Shown in pieces: positions 8,587-10,000 of a stretch of DNA of 10,000 nucleotides. Position 1 is the first letter of the stretch; each line of letters opens with the position of its first letter. The translations under genes and the position numbers were made by a program. Location: NCBI GenBank assembly GCA_009663005.1, contig VIGQ01000114.1:20001-30000 (forward strand), written 5' to 3'. The stretch is from Actinidia chinensis (lineage: Eukaryota; Streptophyta; Magnoliopsida; Ericales; Actinidiaceae). The notes beneath the pieces are model-generated. The model ran no database searches. It was not told the DNA's origin and was given only the letters and a program-made list of their open reading frames with translations.

Positions 8587-8593
8587 CTATATA
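8587..8593 (-). promoter_or_regulatory. Candidate TATA box (TATATAG) of the 5' LTR promoter
   Basis: Minus-strand TATATAG lies about 165 bases into the LTR inside GAGAGTATATAG (plus 8587-8598), the same block kept in the other LTR. A start roughly 30 bases downstream would fall near 8555. The sequence after it is strongly CT-rich on the minus strand (8511-8534), as is common for plant 5' leaders. This would make U3 short and leave most of the LTR transcribed. The position is an inference from sequence alone. Confidence 0.5.
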
Positions 8594-8755
8594 CTCTCAC
8601 CATTAACATTTCACCCTTAGACTTTACAGGTATATTAACCTGCACACCCCCAACAGGCATTATACACATCACATTAAACCCCTATTAATAAATTTTCAAT
8701 TCCTGCATTTACGCAACATTATTTCAGAAAAAGTTATGCAACTTGGGTTCTTACA

Positions 8756-10000
8756 GTTAGGTCTTTCTAATTTGCTATTCTACTCTCCTCAAACTAAATA
8801 CTTTCCAAAAACTTGGGAAGTGCTTATTATGTTCGTAACATATAATATGATGGCCCAACGCAGTCTATACAGTAATTGGCTACGTTTATGCATGAGTTGG
8901 GATTGACATATTTGCTTATTTGGATCGATAATGCACAACCATGGTTAAAATAACAGAGTTTATTTAGAGGGGAAGCAAGTAAAGAAATATTGGGTTTTAA
9001 TATTAAATTTTCCAATCCGAGACTTACGACGTAGTTGAAGGATTTGAAGTATACAAAGCCCTATGTAGAATTCGAGAAACCTAATTGATTGGATCAAATG
9101 ATCCGAGTAACAATTCCGTTTTGCATAATATTAAATGGCAGCCATATATAAACTTTATTTCAATACTAGAAGTGAATTCTTACCGCAAGTTGTACGGAGT
9201 GCAAAGTAGTAATAAAATCAAAGTTCAAGTGCCATTAAACTGACTAAGTTGGCTCTAGATTAGTGTTTATTTATGTCCTTTATCATATTTTCGTACTTAT
9301 AGTTGGGTTTTCCATGAAAGGCTTAGTTTTGAGATTGAGTCAATGATCAATTGCAAATCCACCCTTGAGTTTTAAGGATCTAATTTTTGAAAAGAGAAGA
9401 GTAATTCTTTTATGCCATTGTGAGTCATTAGACCCCCTACTTGCGGTTTTCATAATTTAAGGTTTGTGAGAATGTGTATGGACTATCGGAAGTTAAGAAA
9501 TCAGAGATGAAACTTGGGATAATTTGCGTAAATCTTTGAATTGGTATAAGGTCCATACATGATACTTCTTGTTAAACTTATTTACATGTAAGTTTCAAAA
9601 GAAGTGGCCCGGACTTTACCTTCAAGGTTTTTACAGTTAATGGAGCAGCGATTTTAAGCCCAATATTTAGCCTGGGAGAAGAAGAGGCGTTGAGGGCATG
9701 GACCCAGTGATCCACCGTCATTTGATTGAATTGAGACATAATGCCTTCTATGTATGTGTATTAATTGCGTCTTTAGATAGAGTCGAGTTAGAGATAGTTT
9801 AATTTAGTTGCGGAATAGGGGTGTTGTCCCATCCGTTCGCTTCTATCCCTTTGTGTCATTTTATTTTTTTTTCGCCAGTTCGGAGAATGCCTCATCTCTA
9901 GTTGGGAGAGTCTTCGTAGACTTTGTAGTGGTGGAAAATTTTAGGTGATGCATATGTTTAGATCTATACCGCTGTTCTCTCTAACTTTATTGGACTAATC
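8756..10000. other. Gene-free right flank
   Basis: I recognise no gene, RNA gene or transposon protein on either strand; the only minus frame of note (9015-8827) has no domain. The flank begins GTTAGGTC directly after the LTR end. Around 9236-9310 there is a stretch with loose similarity to about 2271-2336 in the left flank (see findings). The stretch 9650-9960 is somewhat more G-rich on the plus strand but is still stop-laden. It is most likely intergenic DNA or an old unrecognised repeat. Confidence 0.5.

Larger units (their letters stand above)
3091..8755 (-). mobile_element. Gag-only (pol-less) Ty3/gypsy-type LTR retrotransposon, TR-GAG-like
   Basis: Two collinear direct repeats of about 2.0 kb (3091-5136 and 6809-8755) enclose about 1.67 kb of internal DNA. 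Next to the right-hand repeat, after a 3-nt gap, lies a minus-strand initiator-Met tRNA primer-binding site, which fixes the orientation as minus. The internal region carries a broken gag ending in a CCHC zinc knuckle, and I find no protease, reverse transcriptase, RNase H or integrase motif. In element orientation the LTRs read TGTAAGAACCC...GGGTGTGACA, with the standard TG...CA ends clear in the 5' LTR; the 3' LTR begins CGTAAGAACC instead. Long LTRs with gag only fit the plant TR-GAG class; deletion of pol from a full gypsy element is the alternative. No matching target-site duplication is visible (CGATT on the left, GTTAG on the right), so the outer ends may be decayed or rearranged. Confidence 0.85.
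6809..8755 (-). repeat. 5' LTR of the minus-strand retrotransposon
   Basis: This repeat is 1,947 bases and in element orientation begins TGTAAGAACCC and ends GGGTGTGACA, so both TG...CA ends are intact. It is collinear with 3091-5136. In a sample alignment (about 3310-3500 against 7010-7200) the copies differ mainly by insertions and deletions of one to a few bases, with fewer substitutions. As the upstream LTR it would drive transcription of gag. The minus frames at 8311-8574 and the plus frames at 6921-7166 and 7385-7609 inside it are chance frames without recognisable domains. Confidence 0.88.

Noticed and set aside
9600..9960. Possible exon in the G-richer right end
   Set aside because: All frames have frequent stops, there are no convincing splice-site-bounded coding blocks, and no protein family is recognisable.

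Overview
The window looks like intergenic nuclear DNA from a land plant. It is AT-rich, full of single-base runs, and I recognise no host gene, tRNA, rRNA or bacterial-type operon. The plant call rests on its one interpretable structure: an LTR retrotransposon whose primer-binding site matches plant initiator-Met tRNA (12 bases, one mismatch from the usual TGGTATCAGAGC) and whose only recognisable protein remnant is a plant Ty3/gypsy-type Gag.

Layout. Positions 1-3090 are gene-free left flank. It holds a T/C-rich tract framed by a 10-bp inverted repeat (991-1117), a short AAT6 tandem array (1793-1826), a small imperfect duplication (1837-1904) and a cluster of TTCGAA-like motifs (2380-2640). 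Positions 3091-8755 are a minus-strand LTR element of about 5.7 kb. Read in its own direction it has a 5' LTR (8755-6809), a PBS (6805-6794), a leader of about 270 nt, a broken gag (6524-5434) ending in a CCHC zinc knuckle, about 300 nt with no protease or polymerase, and a 3' LTR (5136-3091). Positions 8756-10000 are gene-free right flank.

How the parts fit. The 5' LTR would supply the promoter; a TATATAG in a 12-nt block is identical in both LTRs and is followed by a pyrimidine-rich leader. The PBS would prime reverse transcription and gag would supply the particle protein. Protease, reverse transcriptase, RNase H and integrase are absent, so the element could only have moved with enzymes from a related autonomous element. 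Long LTRs plus gag without pol match the published plant class of terminal-repeat retrotransposons with a GAG domain (TR-GAG), or a private pol deletion from a full gypsy element. Gag is spread over all three minus frames with in-frame stops, so this copy does not encode an intact protein. Differences between the LTRs appear dominated by small insertions and deletions. That could mean an old copy or uncorrected long-read errors, and the sequence alone does not settle it.

I found no clearly new biological system. The items most worth following are the gag-only architecture, the diverged internal repeat array in the LTRs, and the unexplained TTCGAA-like cluster in the left flank.
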